DNA of 64,000 nt from Micromonospora parastrephiae (GCF_016802865.1 NZ_JAEVHM010000003.1:1-64000); one strand, 5' to 3'. Positions 46,770 through 57,180 are shown, counted from the first letter of the stretch. Made by a program: numbers and translations. Notes: generated by a model from the sequence alone, not told the origin.

Positions 46770-47660
46770 TCATGCCGGGCTCCCGGCCTTCTCGGCCAAA
46801 CCGATCCAGGGCGAATCGTCGAGAAGTTCGTCGGTCTTCACCAGGTCGAACAGGTCCGCGACGGTGGCGATGTCGCCCTCGATCAGCCGGGTGGAATCCT
46901 GTTGGGCGACATGGTCCAGCACGGCGGTCATGGCCTGGAGCGCCGCCCGGATAACCTGGTTGGCGTAGACGACCGCGTCCGCTCCGCACGCGCGTAGCTC
47001 CCGGGCGCTGGCACCCGGGTAGGTGGTGGGAATCATGAAGAGCGGAACGGTGATGTCGGCCGCCCGGGCCGCCGTGGCGAATTCCGCCACCTCGTCCGCG
47101 GTCCGCGCCCGGCTGTGGATGAGCAGGGCGTCGGCCCCCGCCTCGCAGTACACCTCGGCCCGCTTGATCGCGTCATCCAGGCCCGCCGAGACGATCAGGG
47201 ACTCCAGCCGCGCTATGACCATGAAGTCGTCGCCCCGCTGCGCGGCCTTCGCCACCGCGATCTTGCGGGCGAACACCCCGGCGTCCTCCAGGACGTTCCC
47301 GTCGCGGAAGCTGTTGCGTTTCGGGTACTGCTTGTCCTCCATGCAGATAGCCGCGATGCCTTCACCCTCGTAGAGCTGCACCATCCGCCGGACCACGTTG
47401 ACGTCGCCGAAGCCCGAGTCGACGTCCGCGATGATCGGGATGTCGACCCGGCGACGCATCGTCACCGCCGCGTCCAGCAGTTCGGTCATTGTGAGCAAAC
47501 CGGCGTCGGGCACCCCAGCCGCCGTGCAGATACCCAGGCCACCGGCCCAGATGGCCTCGAAGCCGTAGTTCTGCGCCAGGACCGCGGTCATGCCGTCATG
47601 GGCACCCATCACTCTCACCGGTTGGAGCTCGCCCAGCAGTGCGCGAAGACTCTTCTTCAT
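46770..47660 (-). CDS. pepM: Phosphoenolpyruvate mutase
   Basis: A 296-residue TIM-barrel enzyme of the isocitrate lyase/PEP mutase superfamily. E108-D-K-x5-N-S117 (EDKQYPKRNS) is the diagnostic PEP mutase motif. DVDSGFGDVNVVRR and VIARLESL are the metal and substrate regions. It turns PEP into phosphonopyruvate, forming the C-P bond; a downstream pull is required, supplied here by the FrbC-like synthase. ATG 47660 follows GAGGAGGATCA. The 240-bp gap upstream contains an inverted repeat at 47808-47832. Confidence 0.95.
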   Translation of the reverse strand: MKKSLRALLGELQPVRVMGAHDGMTAVLAQNYGFEAIWAGGLGICTAAGVPDAGLLTMTELLDAAVTMRRRVDIPIIADVDSGFGDVNVVRRMVQLYEGEGIAAICMEDKQYPKRNSFRDGNVLEDAGVFARKIAVAKAAQRGDDFMVIARLESLIVSAGLDDAIKRAEVYCEAGADALLIHSRARTADEVAEFATAARAADITVPLFMIPTTYPGASARELRACGADAVVYANQVIRAALQAMTAVLDHVAQQDSTRLIEGDIATVADLFDLVKTDELLDDSPWIGLAEKAGSPA

Positions 47661-47807
47661 TGATCCTCCTCGAAGAGGCGCGCCGGAGCAGACCTTCGCA
47701 TCGGTCGCCGGCTCGGCAAGGGCAACCGCCCGTACCTCTGACACCGCCCCGCGGCCACACGGCAGTCCCGCGCCGATGCGGGAAGGGCGGAACGATCGAA
47801 CGTGCCG

Positions 47808-47832
47808 TTCGCAGCCACGGGCTGACTGCGAA
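47808..47832. promoter_or_regulatory. Inverted repeat upstream of pepM
   Basis: TTCGCAG and CTGCGAA enclose an 11-base spacer about 150 bp before the pepM start. It could be an operator, or a terminator of the phosphoribosyltransferase gene upstream. No clear promoter hexamers flank it. Confidence 0.35.
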
Positions 47833-47900
47833 GTGGTTACCTGAAGCGCCAACTGTCGGACGGCTGCGTCCCGAACCGGAATCCGGCGCCGGGTCGCGGA

Positions 47901-48446
47901 TCACGCTTCATAGACGAAGACCGGCTTGAACTTGTAGCCCGAGATCTTCTTCCGACCACCGAGAAAAGCCTTTTCGAGAATCGAGCAGATGCCCACCACC
48001 TCACCGCCGAGGCTCTCGATCAGTTGCGCCGCAGCCCTCGTGCAGTTGCCGGTCGCCACGATGTCATCGTGCAGAAGGATCTTGGCACCCGGCGGGAAGA
48101 GGTCGGTACGCATCTCGATGTAGTCGGTCGCGTACTCACCGGTGAACTCCTTGCCCACGGTCTCCCCGGGCAGCTTCCCCTTCTTGCGGATGGCGAGGAA
48201 TCCGCAGTTCAGGCCGAGTGCCAGGGCGCCTCCGAAGATGAACCCGCGGGCGTCGACCGCCGCCACGTAGTCCGGCTCCAAGGGTCGCGCCCAGTCGAGC
48301 AGCTGCCGCTGGGTGAACGCCAGTGCTTCCGGATTCGCGAGCATCGGCATGATGTCTCGGAACTTGACGTTCTCCCGGAAGCCGGCGAGAGCAGGGATGG
48401 TCTGGTGAAAGCGCATGAGATCGTCTGGTGACTGCGGACTCGTCAT
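47901..48446 (-). CDS. Adenine phosphoribosyltransferase-like enzyme
   Basis: A 181-residue type I phosphoribosyltransferase: VAAVDARGFIFGGALALGLN, AIRKKGKLPGETVGKEFTGEYATDYIEM and the PRPP loop ILLHDDIVATGNCTRAAAQL. These fit Apt. Normal Apt salvages adenine; in a phosphonate cluster with its own PRPP synthetase it may attach a base to PRPP or an analogue, as the phosphoribosyltransferase NikR is thought to do in nikkomycin biosynthesis. It lies between the aldolase-like gene and pepM on the same strand. Confidence 0.88.
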   Translation of the reverse strand: MTSPQSPDDLMRFHQTIPALAGFRENVKFRDIMPMLANPEALAFTQRQLLDWARPLEPDYVAAVDARGFIFGGALALGLNCGFLAIRKKGKLPGETVGKEFTGEYATDYIEMRTDLFPPGAKILLHDDIVATGNCTRAAAQLIESLGGEVVGICSILEKAFLGGRKKISGYKFKPVFVYEA

Positions 48447-48568
48447 TCTGCCCCCGATTTCGATGTCAGTTCACGGCCTTGCTGGTGGAGGCGCGGCTCG
48501 GATCGGACCGGCAGGCCCGCCCGGAGCATCACCATCCATTCCCTGCCCAGCTCCTCGTCGAAGGCGAC

Positions 48569-49591
48569 CTAGAGCCGGCAGAGCACTTCGGATACGACGC
48601 GTGCGGCATGCTTGGCGTCGGACTCGGACACATCGAGATGCGTCACCATCCGGATCTCGGTGGCGCTGATCGCCGACACCCGCACCCCCGCCTCCATGCA
48701 GGCCGCCACGGCCCAGTCCGGGTCGTCGACCGGCACGAGAACCATGTTCGTCTCCGGCTCCTGGACGTCGATGCCGGCGTCACGCAATATCTCCGCGACG
48801 AGGCGTGCTTTCTCGTGGTCTTCGGCCAGCCGATCGATGTTGTTCTCGAACGCATAGATCCCGGCGGCCGCGATGATGCCTGCCTGCCGCATGCCTCCAC
48901 CCATGCGGTGCTTCATGACCCGCGCCTCCGCGAGCCGGCTCCGGTCGAGGAGCAGGACCGAACCGACCGGCGCCCCGAGGCCCTTTGACAGGCAGACGGA
49001 CAGGGTGTCGAAGCACCGGCCGTACTCCTCGAGAGAGACGCCGGTCCGGACGTGCGCGTTCCAGATCCGGGCACCGTCGCAGTGCACGGCGATCCCACCC
49101 TCGTCCGCGATCTTGCGAATCTCCTGCAACTCGGGAAGCGGGAAGATCCGACCCCCGGAGCGGTTGTGCGTGTTCTCCACCGCCACCGCCGTGGTGCCGA
49201 TGCTGAACGGCTTCGGCCGCCTGATCATCTTCCGTAGGTCGTCCGGTTTGACCACGCCGTCAGAGGAGAGCGTGGTACGCGTCTGTATACCGGCGTGCCA
49301 GGCCAGCGCGCCGTCCTCGTAGAGCAGGAAGTGCGCGTCGGCATCGCACAACACCTCCTGCCCCGGCGCCGCGAGCAGACGCAGCGCCAGATGGTTCGCC
49401 ATCACGCCGGTCGGCAGGTACAGAGCGGCGGAGAATCCGAAGGCGTCGGCGAGCATGCCCTCGAGACGCGCCACGGTGGGATCCTCGGCGTAACAGTCGT
49501 CGCCGACCTCGGCGCTCGCCATCGCCTGACGCATCGCGGCCGACGGCTTCGTCACCGTCTCACTACGTAAATCCACGAGTTCGCGTGCCAT
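48569..49591 (-). CDS. Threonine-aldolase-like PLP enzyme
   Basis: A 340-residue fold-type I PLP enzyme of the low-specificity threonine aldolase group: LVDLRSETVTKPSAAMRQAM, VGDDCYAEDPTVARLE, HCDGARIWNAHV and the lysine Lys203 in VCLSKGLGAPVGS. Such enzymes split beta-hydroxy-amino acids into glycine and an aldehyde, or run in reverse. Beside the A domain, PCP-P450 and thioesterase it could cleave a beta-hydroxy-amino acid to an aldehyde. ATG 49591 follows GGGGGA. First gene of the pepM operon. Confidence 0.88.
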   Translation of the reverse strand: MARELVDLRSETVTKPSAAMRQAMASAEVGDDCYAEDPTVARLEGMLADAFGFSAALYLPTGVMANHLALRLLAAPGQEVLCDADAHFLLYEDGALAWHAGIQTRTTLSSDGVVKPDDLRKMIRRPKPFSIGTTAVAVENTHNRSGGRIFPLPELQEIRKIADEGGIAVHCDGARIWNAHVRTGVSLEEYGRCFDTLSVCLSKGLGAPVGSVLLLDRSRLAEARVMKHRMGGGMRQAGIIAAAGIYAFENNIDRLAEDHEKARLVAEILRDAGIDVQEPETNMVLVPVDDPDWAVAACMEAGVRVSAISATEIRMVTHLDVSESDAKHAARVVSEVLCRL

Positions 49592-49752
49592 TGGTTCCCC
49601 CACGGCTAGAGGACGACAGGATGACCCCCGTGACTTCCCCTCGGCATGCAACATCGGAGATGTGGAGCCGCGCGACCGCATGAGTCGCCCATCGGGCCGT
49701 CATTGTCGATCGTAGATCAGTCTAAGACCGAAGCACAAGGTCAAAAACATCA

Positions 49753-49947
49753 TTACTCCTCGGCGGACCCCCATAGCAACGAATACCCCTCCCCTACCTG
49801 GGCGTTTTCATCGACAACCGCTTCGATCACGCCAGGTTGACCACCTTCGATTATACGGAGCGTGTTCGTCAGCGGCGCTCGCCAGCGTTCAATCGGTGCC
49901 CCCCAGCCCACGAACGGAGTGCTATCATCGACAACAATCCAGGCCAT
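49753..49947 (-). CDS. Doubtful small ORF (64 aa)
   Basis: A frame starting MAWIVVDDSTPFVGWG and ending GYSLLWGSAEE within the 715-bp gap between the aldolase-like gene and the PCP-P450 gene. The sequence looks protein-like (no long Ala/Arg runs), but the ribosome site is weak and no domain is recognised. A longer TTG-started version reaches 50028. It may be a remnant or a leader gene. Confidence 0.25.
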   Translation of the reverse strand: MAWIVVDDSTPFVGWGAPIERWRAPLTNTLRIIEGGQPGVIEAVVDENAQVGEGYSLLWGSAEE

Positions 49948-50150
49948 ATGCCCGCTGAGCAGGCAAAACGTGGCACCAGCCAGCCTGATCATGGCTCGCA
50001 AAGGGTCGGTGCCGCGTTCTCTTGTCAAAGTGGATAGACGTGGGTAAGGTCCACCTTGATCAGATCACCTTTCCAATACCGGAAGGCCTGACAATCAATA
50101 AACTGCGGGGGGCAGTCGCTCGACACCTTTACTTCTTGCGCACCGGTTCA

Positions 50151-50172
50151 GTGAATTCGCCACCGAATTCAC
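50151..50172. promoter_or_regulatory. Perfect 9-bp inverted repeat, candidate operator
   Basis: GTGAATTCG, a 4-base spacer and CGAATTCAC, about 135 bp before the PCP-P450 start in an AT-richer stretch. Its symmetry and spacing suit a dimeric repressor. No regulator is encoded next to it; the ArsR-like gene at 32.6-33.7 kb is the only candidate in the window. Confidence 0.55.
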
Positions 50173-50188
50173 CGGCCCGGATTCCTGC

Positions 50189-50217
50189 ATAACCGGCCAC
50201 GCTGGCGAGCCGGTTAT
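50189..50217. promoter_or_regulatory. Second inverted repeat (ATAACCGGC ... GCCGGTTAT)
   Basis: Two 9-base arms separated by 11 bases, 16 bp after the first inverted repeat and about 90 bp before the start codon. It may be a second operator or an mRNA hairpin in the leader of the PCP-P450 operon. Confidence 0.5.
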
Positions 50218-50306
50218 CGGTCTTATTCAGCGACGAATACGATCGGGCCGGCTGTGAACAACTGGCCACTTCCTGATGGATTCTTCGACCCTCATGGAGT
50301 TGCGCC

Positions 50307-51791
50307 GTGGACCCTGCCTACAAACCATGTGAACTTCCTTCGTCGAGCGCGGTAGAAGCGCAGTTGGTCACACTCTGGGCGAAGCTCCTCGACTTGGACG
50401 ACGTCGGGCACGACGAGGACTTCTTCGAACTGGGTGGCGACTCGCTGCTCGCCGCCGAGCTGCAACTACAGGTGGACGACGCGTTCGGAGTGGAGATCCC
50501 GTCTACCGTGCTCTACCGGCAACCGACCATATCGGCGGTTGCGGCGGCCATCGAAGAGGCCAGGAAGACGCCGCCGGCATCGGTGAATCTGTCCGACCCG
50601 GCGCTCTACGCCGACGGCCGGCAGTATGCGACCTGGGCGTGGTTACGCGAGCACGACCCGGTGTGGTGGCAACCCTTGCCGAACCGCGGCGAGGATGCCG
50701 GCTTCTGGGCCGTCACCCGGTACGCGGATGTCCAGCGGGTGATTCGCGACCACGAGTCGTTCACGTCCGAACGCGGAACCCTCGTCAACCTCTTGGGCAA
50801 GGGCGATCCCGCGGCCGGCGCCCAGCTCGCCGCCACCGATCCACCCTTGCACGACCAGCTACGGGCGCCTCTGCAGAAGGCCCTGGGCGCCCGCCCGATC
50901 GAGGCGTACGGCGACGAGATAGCGGCCGGCATCCGGCGGCTACTGGCCTCCGGTATCGACGGCGAGCCCTTCGACCTGGCCGCGGCGACGGCTCGTCTAC
51001 CAATGGTCGCCATGACACCGATGCTCGCGCTGCCGCCTGCCGACACCGCCGACCTTATCCGCCTGGTCTCGATGTGCAACGCTGAGGAGGACCCGGAGTA
51101 CCAGATCGGCGGGGCCACGGAGGCAACGCTGCGGCACGGCCACCGCGAGCTGTTCGCCTATCTGACCGACCTGGTACGGGTCCGCCGGCGCAGGCCCGGT
51201 GACGACCTGGTCAGCTACCTGCTCACCGCCGAGGTCAACGGTGAGGCGCCGCCGGTCGGGTCGATCGTCTCGAACTGCTACAGCATGCTGCTCGGTGCCG
51301 CGGGCACGGTGCCGCACGTGCCGACCGCCGCCGTCGCCGAGCTTTCGCGTACCGGTGGCTACCGCGACTGGGCCACGCGGCCCGAACTCCTCGACAGCGG
51401 GGTGGAGGAGGCCCTGCGGTGGGCGAGCCCGGCAAGCAACTTCATGCGCTACACCCGGCGACCCGTGACACTGGTTGACCGGGAGCTTCCGGAGGGCGTC
51501 GCCGTCGTGGCCTACCTGGGCTCCGCGAACCGGGATCCCGAGGCCTTCCCCGAGCCCGAGACGTTCGACATCAGACGACAACAGAACCGTCACCTTGCCT
51601 TCGGTGTCGGCCGTCATTACTGCGTCGGCTCGCACCTGGCGCGGTACACGCTACGGCGCTTCTTTCGCGAGCTGTTCGAGACGTTCGACGACCTCGCGGT
51701 GACCGGGGAGGCCGTACGGGTGCATTCGACGTTCCTAAGCGGCTTCAAGAAACTCATGGTGACCGGTAGCCCGGCCCGGCGGCGCTCGTGA
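50307..51791 (+). CDS. Peptidyl carrier protein-cytochrome P450 fusion
   Basis: A 494-residue protein with two parts. Residues ~10-90 are a carrier domain with Ser46 in FFELGGDSLLAAELQL. Residues ~95-494 are a P450 with the heme cysteine Cys439 in FGVGRHYCVGSHLARY and ExxR-type EEALRWASP. The I helix reads LLGAAGTVPHV, lacking the usual acidic residue. P450s such as NikQ and NovI hydroxylate the beta carbon of PCP-bound amino acids; here carrier and oxidase are one chain, with the A domain separate. GTG start behind GGAG. First gene of a three-gene operon. Confidence 0.9.
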   Translation: MDPAYKPCELPSSSAVEAQLVTLWAKLLDLDDVGHDEDFFELGGDSLLAAELQLQVDDAFGVEIPSTVLYRQPTISAVAAAIEEARKTPPASVNLSDPALYADGRQYATWAWLREHDPVWWQPLPNRGEDAGFWAVTRYADVQRVIRDHESFTSERGTLVNLLGKGDPAAGAQLAATDPPLHDQLRAPLQKALGARPIEAYGDEIAAGIRRLLASGIDGEPFDLAAATARLPMVAMTPMLALPPADTADLIRLVSMCNAEEDPEYQIGGATEATLRHGHRELFAYLTDLVRVRRRRPGDDLVSYLLTAEVNGEAPPVGSIVSNCYSMLLGAAGTVPHVPTAAVAELSRTGGYRDWATRPELLDSGVEEALRWASPASNFMRYTRRPVTLVDRELPEGVAVVAYLGSANRDPEAFPEPETFDIRRQQNRHLAFGVGRHYCVGSHLARYTLRRFFRELFETFDDLAVTGEAVRVHSTFLSGFKKLMVTGSPARRRS

Positions 51792-53278
51792 CCGCAGCGC
51801 CGACGCCCGCCGGGGCCGCGAGCCACCATCAGCTTTGCGGAGCCACCCTGGACGCACCGGAGCACATTCTCGACCTGGTGGAGCCGCACCTCGGCACGAA
51901 TGCCCCCGCTGTGACCGACCGCGAGGGCACGTTCACCTATCGGGAGCTCGACGAGCGGTCGGCGATGATCGCGCGGGTTCTGCTCACGGAGGGTGTGCGG
52001 CCGGGCGACCACGTTCTGATACACGCTCGGCTCAGTCGGTGGGCGGTGGTGGCGATGCTCGGCGTGTTGCGCAGCGGCGCCACCTACGTACCGGTCGACG
52101 CGGCCTTCCCCGCCGGGCGCCGGCAGCACATCACCCGGGCCAGCGGGGCCCGGTACGCCGTGGTGGAGAACGGCCTGACCGACGTGCCACCGACTCCGGT
52201 GATGATCCCGGCGGACGTCCGTGATGTCGGGGCCGCCACGGTACGGGGCCCTCTCGCTTACACCTGCTACACCAGTGGATCGACCGGGGCCCCCAAAGGC
52301 GTCACCATCAGCGCCCGGGCCCTGGCCGCCTCGACGGCCGCCCGACTCCACTACTACGACGCACCCGTCACCAGGTTCGTGCTCTGCTCCTCCATCTCGT
52401 TCGACAGTTCAGTGGCGGGCATCTACTGGACCCTGGCCTCCGGCGCCGAACTGGTCATTCCCAGCGACCGCCAAACCGACGTCCTCGCGATCGCCCGCGC
52501 CGCCGCCGGCGCCTCGCACATGCTCACGCTGCCGTCGCTGTACCGGATGATGCTGCGCGGAGAACTGTTCACTAACGCCGTCGCGCCCAGAAACGTCATA
52601 GTGGCGGGCGAGTCATGCCCACCGGACCTGCTGCGGCAGCACTTCGCGGCGGTACCGGACTGCGAACTGTTCAACGAGTACGGTCCAACCGAGTGCACGG
52701 TCTGGAGCACCGTGCACCGCTGCCGACCGGAGGATGCCTCCGCCGGCAGCGTACCCATCGGTCGTCCGATCCCCGGCACGACCCTGTATGTGGAGAGCAC
52801 CGGCGACGCACCGGGAGAACTGGTGATCGGGGGCCAGGGCCTGGCCGAGCAGTATCGGGCCGCAGGTGTATTCCACACCGGAGATCTGGTCTCAGTCGAC
52901 GCCGAGGGCCGGCTGGTCTTCCACGGTCGCGTGGACGACCAGTTGAAGCTGGGCGGGATGCGGATCGAACGGAACGAGATCAGCTCCGTGCTGGCGACCT
53001 GCCCAGGTGTGGCGGAGGCCGCGGTCGGCGTGGCCGAACGCAACGGCCGGTCCGCCGTGTTGGGCGTCGTCACCGTGACGGATCCGTTACTCACTCCGGC
53101 GGCAGTGCGGGCGCACGCGCTGCGGCACCTGCCCGGGGTCGCCGTGCCGGGGCGGATCGAGATCCGGGGCCAGCTGCCGACGCTTCCCAACGGCAAGGTC
53201 GATCAACGCGGCGTCGACATGCTGGCGGCGCAGGCTCACACCGCGCGGACGAGAGAAGCAGCCGATGACCGCCCGTGA
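51788..53278 (+). CDS. Stand-alone NRPS adenylation domain (histidine-like signature)
   Basis: A 496-residue A domain: TCYTSGSTGAPKGVTIS, FDSSVAGIYWTL, NEYGPTECTVWST, GELVIGGQGLAEQY, FHTGDLVSVDAEGRLVFHGRVDDQLKLGGMRIE and the A10 lysine in LPNGKVDQRG. Reading the ten specificity positions by eye gives D-S-A-T-I-A-E-V-W-K. The D-S...A-E-V pattern resembles histidine codes as I recall them (bacitracin). It has no carrier domain and should charge the PCP fused to the P450 upstream; GTGA overlap supports this. Confidence 0.9.
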   Translation: MTAAPTPAGAASHHQLCGATLDAPEHILDLVEPHLGTNAPAVTDREGTFTYRELDERSAMIARVLLTEGVRPGDHVLIHARLSRWAVVAMLGVLRSGATYVPVDAAFPAGRRQHITRASGARYAVVENGLTDVPPTPVMIPADVRDVGAATVRGPLAYTCYTSGSTGAPKGVTISARALAASTAARLHYYDAPVTRFVLCSSISFDSSVAGIYWTLASGAELVIPSDRQTDVLAIARAAAGASHMLTLPSLYRMMLRGELFTNAVAPRNVIVAGESCPPDLLRQHFAAVPDCELFNEYGPTECTVWSTVHRCRPEDASAGSVPIGRPIPGTTLYVESTGDAPGELVIGGQGLAEQYRAAGVFHTGDLVSVDAEGRLVFHGRVDDQLKLGGMRIERNEISSVLATCPGVAEAAVGVAERNGRSAVLGVVTVTDPLLTPAAVRAHALRHLPGVAVPGRIEIRGQLPTLPNGKVDQRGVDMLAAQAHTARTREAADDRP

Positions 53279-54017
53279 ACCACGCTGGCTGCTGTGCCGC
53301 CGTCGGCGGCCTGCCGCGGCCCTGAGGCTCTACTGCTTCCCGCACAGCGGCGGGTCGCCAGGCGAGTACGTGCGGTGGGCCGATGGTCTCCCCGACAGCA
53401 TCGAGGTCTGGGCGGTCCAACTGCCCGGGCGGGGAAGCCGGGGCGCGGAGCAGCCGATCACCGACCTGAACAACATCGTCGAGGCGTTCGTGTCTGAGGC
53501 CCGGCTGACCGCTCCGTACGCGTTCTTCGGCCACAGCCTCGGGGCCGGGATCGCCTACCACGCCGCCCGGCTCCTCCGCGACAGGTCGCTTCCTGAGCCG
53601 ACGCGGCTGATCGCGTCCTCCTACGCCGCGCCACACCTGCACCGGTCGCCCATCTCTCTCGAGACAGCGAATGGTCCGGACCTTGTCAACGCCGTCGCAC
53701 GCCTCTTCGGCGCGATTCCAAACGAGTTGCGCCGTGATCCGAAGGCCCTCGAGCTCCATCTGCGCCCTCTGCGAGCCGACATGATCGTCGCCGCCACCCA
53801 CCGCTACGCCGAGGACGGGCCGCTCACCTGCCCGATCACTGTGTTGTCCGGTCAGGACGACGGGGAGACCGAGGATCGGCTCGCAGCGTGGACCGACCAC
53901 ACCGTGGCGGCATGCACATTCCGTAGCTTCCCCGGCGGGCACTTCTATTTTCGCGACCGCCTGCCGGAGTTCCTCGCCGACCTCAGCGCGACCCTGCTGC
54001 GGGACAGGACGGGATGA
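53265..54017 (+). CDS. Type II thioesterase
   Basis: A 250-residue alpha/beta hydrolase of the GrsT/TEII family: LYCFPHSGGSPGEYVRWADGL, QLPGRGSRGAEQPI, FFGHSLGAGIAYHAARLL with Ser91, and His226 in SFPGGHFYFRDRL. In beta-hydroxy-amino acid modules (nikkomycin NikP2) such an enzyme releases the hydroxylated amino acid from the PCP; editing of misprimed carriers is the alternative. It overlaps the A domain gene by 14 bp and ends in a hairpin. Confidence 0.9.
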   Translation: MTAREPRWLLCRRRRPAAALRLYCFPHSGGSPGEYVRWADGLPDSIEVWAVQLPGRGSRGAEQPITDLNNIVEAFVSEARLTAPYAFFGHSLGAGIAYHAARLLRDRSLPEPTRLIASSYAAPHLHRSPISLETANGPDLVNAVARLFGAIPNELRRDPKALELHLRPLRADMIVAATHRYAEDGPLTCPITVLSGQDDGETEDRLAAWTDHTVAACTFRSFPGGHFYFRDRLPEFLADLSATLLRDRTG

Positions 54018-54055
54018 CCCCGGAGTGGAAGACTCCGCTCCGGGGTCGTCCCGTC
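54008..54055. terminator. Bidirectional hairpin terminator
   Basis: Two 18-base arms (GACGGGATGACCCCGGAG and CTCCGGGGTCGTCCCGTC, one mismatch) around a 12-base loop, between the convergent thioesterase and guaB genes. The first arm covers the thioesterase stop codon. It is the strongest terminator-like structure in the window. Confidence 0.85.
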
Positions 54056-54059
54056 CCCC

Positions 54060-55550
<1,491 letters not shown>

Positions 55551-55651
55551 CTACGGTACCGGGATCCGATCATTCTGGAGCCGATCCCGATGCGATCGAT
55601 CATCTCGCCATCGCACGGCATCGCTCGCGCGGTGGGCTCCGAGAACCGGTG

Positions 55652-56863
55652 ATGACCGGAGAAGAAGGCTCCGGCAGTCGGCGACGACGTACCGTCCTGG
55701 CCGCACTCTCGATCACCCAGACCATCGGCTACGGCATCCTTCTCTACTCGTTCGCTGTGCTGCTCCAACCGATGACCCGCGATCTGAACAGCTCGCCAGC
55801 CGTGGTGACGGGTGCCTATACCGCCAGCATCCTCACTGGCGCGGTGGTCGCCGTACCATTCGGGAGGTGGCTCGACCGGCATGGCGGGCGGGCCCTGATG
55901 ACTACCGGTTCGATGGGCGGCGCCATGCTCCTGCTCATCTGGTCCCGGGTCGAGACCGTCGCACAGTTGTACGTCGTGCAGTGCGGAATCGGCATCGTCG
56001 GCGCGGCGACCCTCTACGACGCGGCCATCCCAGTCGTCGTGTCGTGGTACGACACACGCACCCGACCCCGTGCGCTCCTGACCGTCACCGTGGCGGCGGG
56101 CTTCGCCAGTACCATCTTCCTGCCGCTGTCCGGTTGGCTCGTCGAACACCACGGATGGCGCACGAGCGTCATGATTCTCGGCCTCCTCTATGCCAGCACC
56201 ATTCCGCTGCACACCCTGGTACGCCGACCGCATCGCCGAATCGGCACCGCCGGACCGCAACCGGCCCCTGCGCCGGGCCGGTCCGTGGCGCTACGCGACA
56301 GGGCATTTTGGCTGATCGCGGTGGGCCTCACACTAGAGGCGGGCGCCGTCAACGCCTTCAATGTGCATATCGTCTCGGCTCTGGGCCACTGGGGACACGG
56401 CCCGGCGTTCTCGGCGGGGATTGCGGGGCTGATAGGCGTATTCTCGGTCGCCGGGCGTCTTGTGACGACCGGGCTACGACGTTGGTGCGCGACGGCCGTG
56501 ATGACCGCAGCCGTGTTCGGTCTGCAGGCCGTGGCCGCGTTCCTGCTACCCGTCATCGCCACGAGTCCGGTCGGAGCCATCGGTGCGGTGATCGGCTTCG
56601 GCATCGGTGCCGGCGTCGGCACCATCGCGAAACCGATCCTCCTGTCCGAGCGCTATGGCACGCAGGACTACGGCACTCTCGCCGCAGTGGTCGCCATACC
56701 AATGACGCTGGCGAAGGCGGGCGCGCCGCTGGCTGCGAGCTTCATCAACTCGTCGACTGGCGGCTATCGGGTCGCGCTGGTGTCGATCGGCGGCAGCTGC
56801 ATGCTGGCTGCGGTGGCGCTTACCGCAGTGAGAATTCCTCGTACCATTCCGGTAAGGGGCTGA
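55652..56863 (+). CDS. MFS transporter
   Basis: A ~403-residue MFS protein: TVLAALSITQTIGYGILLYSF, LTGAVVAVPFGRWLDRHGGRALMTTGS after helix 2, about twelve membrane segments, and a short central loop rich in Arg and Pro. ATG 55652 directly follows an in-frame GTG that could also serve as start. It is divergent from guaB across about 110 bp and is probably the exporter or self-resistance pump of cluster 3. Confidence 0.87.
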   Translation: MTGEEGSGSRRRRTVLAALSITQTIGYGILLYSFAVLLQPMTRDLNSSPAVVTGAYTASILTGAVVAVPFGRWLDRHGGRALMTTGSMGGAMLLLIWSRVETVAQLYVVQCGIGIVGAATLYDAAIPVVVSWYDTRTRPRALLTVTVAAGFASTIFLPLSGWLVEHHGWRTSVMILGLLYASTIPLHTLVRRPHRRIGTAGPQPAPAPGRSVALRDRAFWLIAVGLTLEAGAVNAFNVHIVSALGHWGHGPAFSAGIAGLIGVFSVAGRLVTTGLRRWCATAVMTAAVFGLQAVAAFLLPVIATSPVGAIGAVIGFGIGAGVGTIAKPILLSERYGTQDYGTLAAVVAIPMTLAKAGAPLAASFINSSTGGYRVALVSIGGSCMLAAVALTAVRIPRTIPVRG

Positions 56864-56869
56864 TTTTGG

Positions 56870-57054
56870 CTAGTAGGCCTCAGCCGCCGGGAAGCGGTCG
56901 CTGAAGGTGATGGCGACGGCGTTCAGCGCGGGATTCAAGCGCGTCGTCCATCGGGCTCAGCCTGCTCCGGTGGGTCCAGGGGCCGGGTCACCAGGTACAG
57001 ACACTTCAACGCGGCCTGCTCGTTCGGAAACGGCCGCGGGCCTTGGCCGTCCGC
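56870..57054 (-). pseudogene. IS256-family transposase C-terminal remnant
   Basis: The minus strand reads RPFPNEQAALKCLYLVTRPL, a frameshift and internal stops, then LNAVAITFSDRFPAAEAY and TAG. This is the usual C-terminus of IS256-type transposases (FPSEQAALK..YLVTRSLDPTG ... ALNAFAITF). Most of the gene, including the DDE residues, is gone. It lies right behind the exporter, at the right edge of the accessory region. Confidence 0.75.
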
Positions 57055-57180
57055 AGTAGTGGGCGAACACCGCCTGGCTGATCTCTAGCAAGCGACCACA
57101 GCAAAACCCGGTGGCGACCGGCACACAAGGGCAGAGAAACAGAACGCCGGTCATCAGCCTACGACCGCGGGCGGAGCATC

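Noticed and set aside
46770..47660. Isocitrate lyase or 2-methylisocitrate lyase
   Set aside because: The EDK-x5-NS motif is diagnostic of PEP mutase, and Frb-like genes follow.
49990..50030. TTGACA on the minus strand near 50028 as a promoter
   Set aside because: No -10-like hexamer lies 16-19 bases downstream, and no good gene follows.
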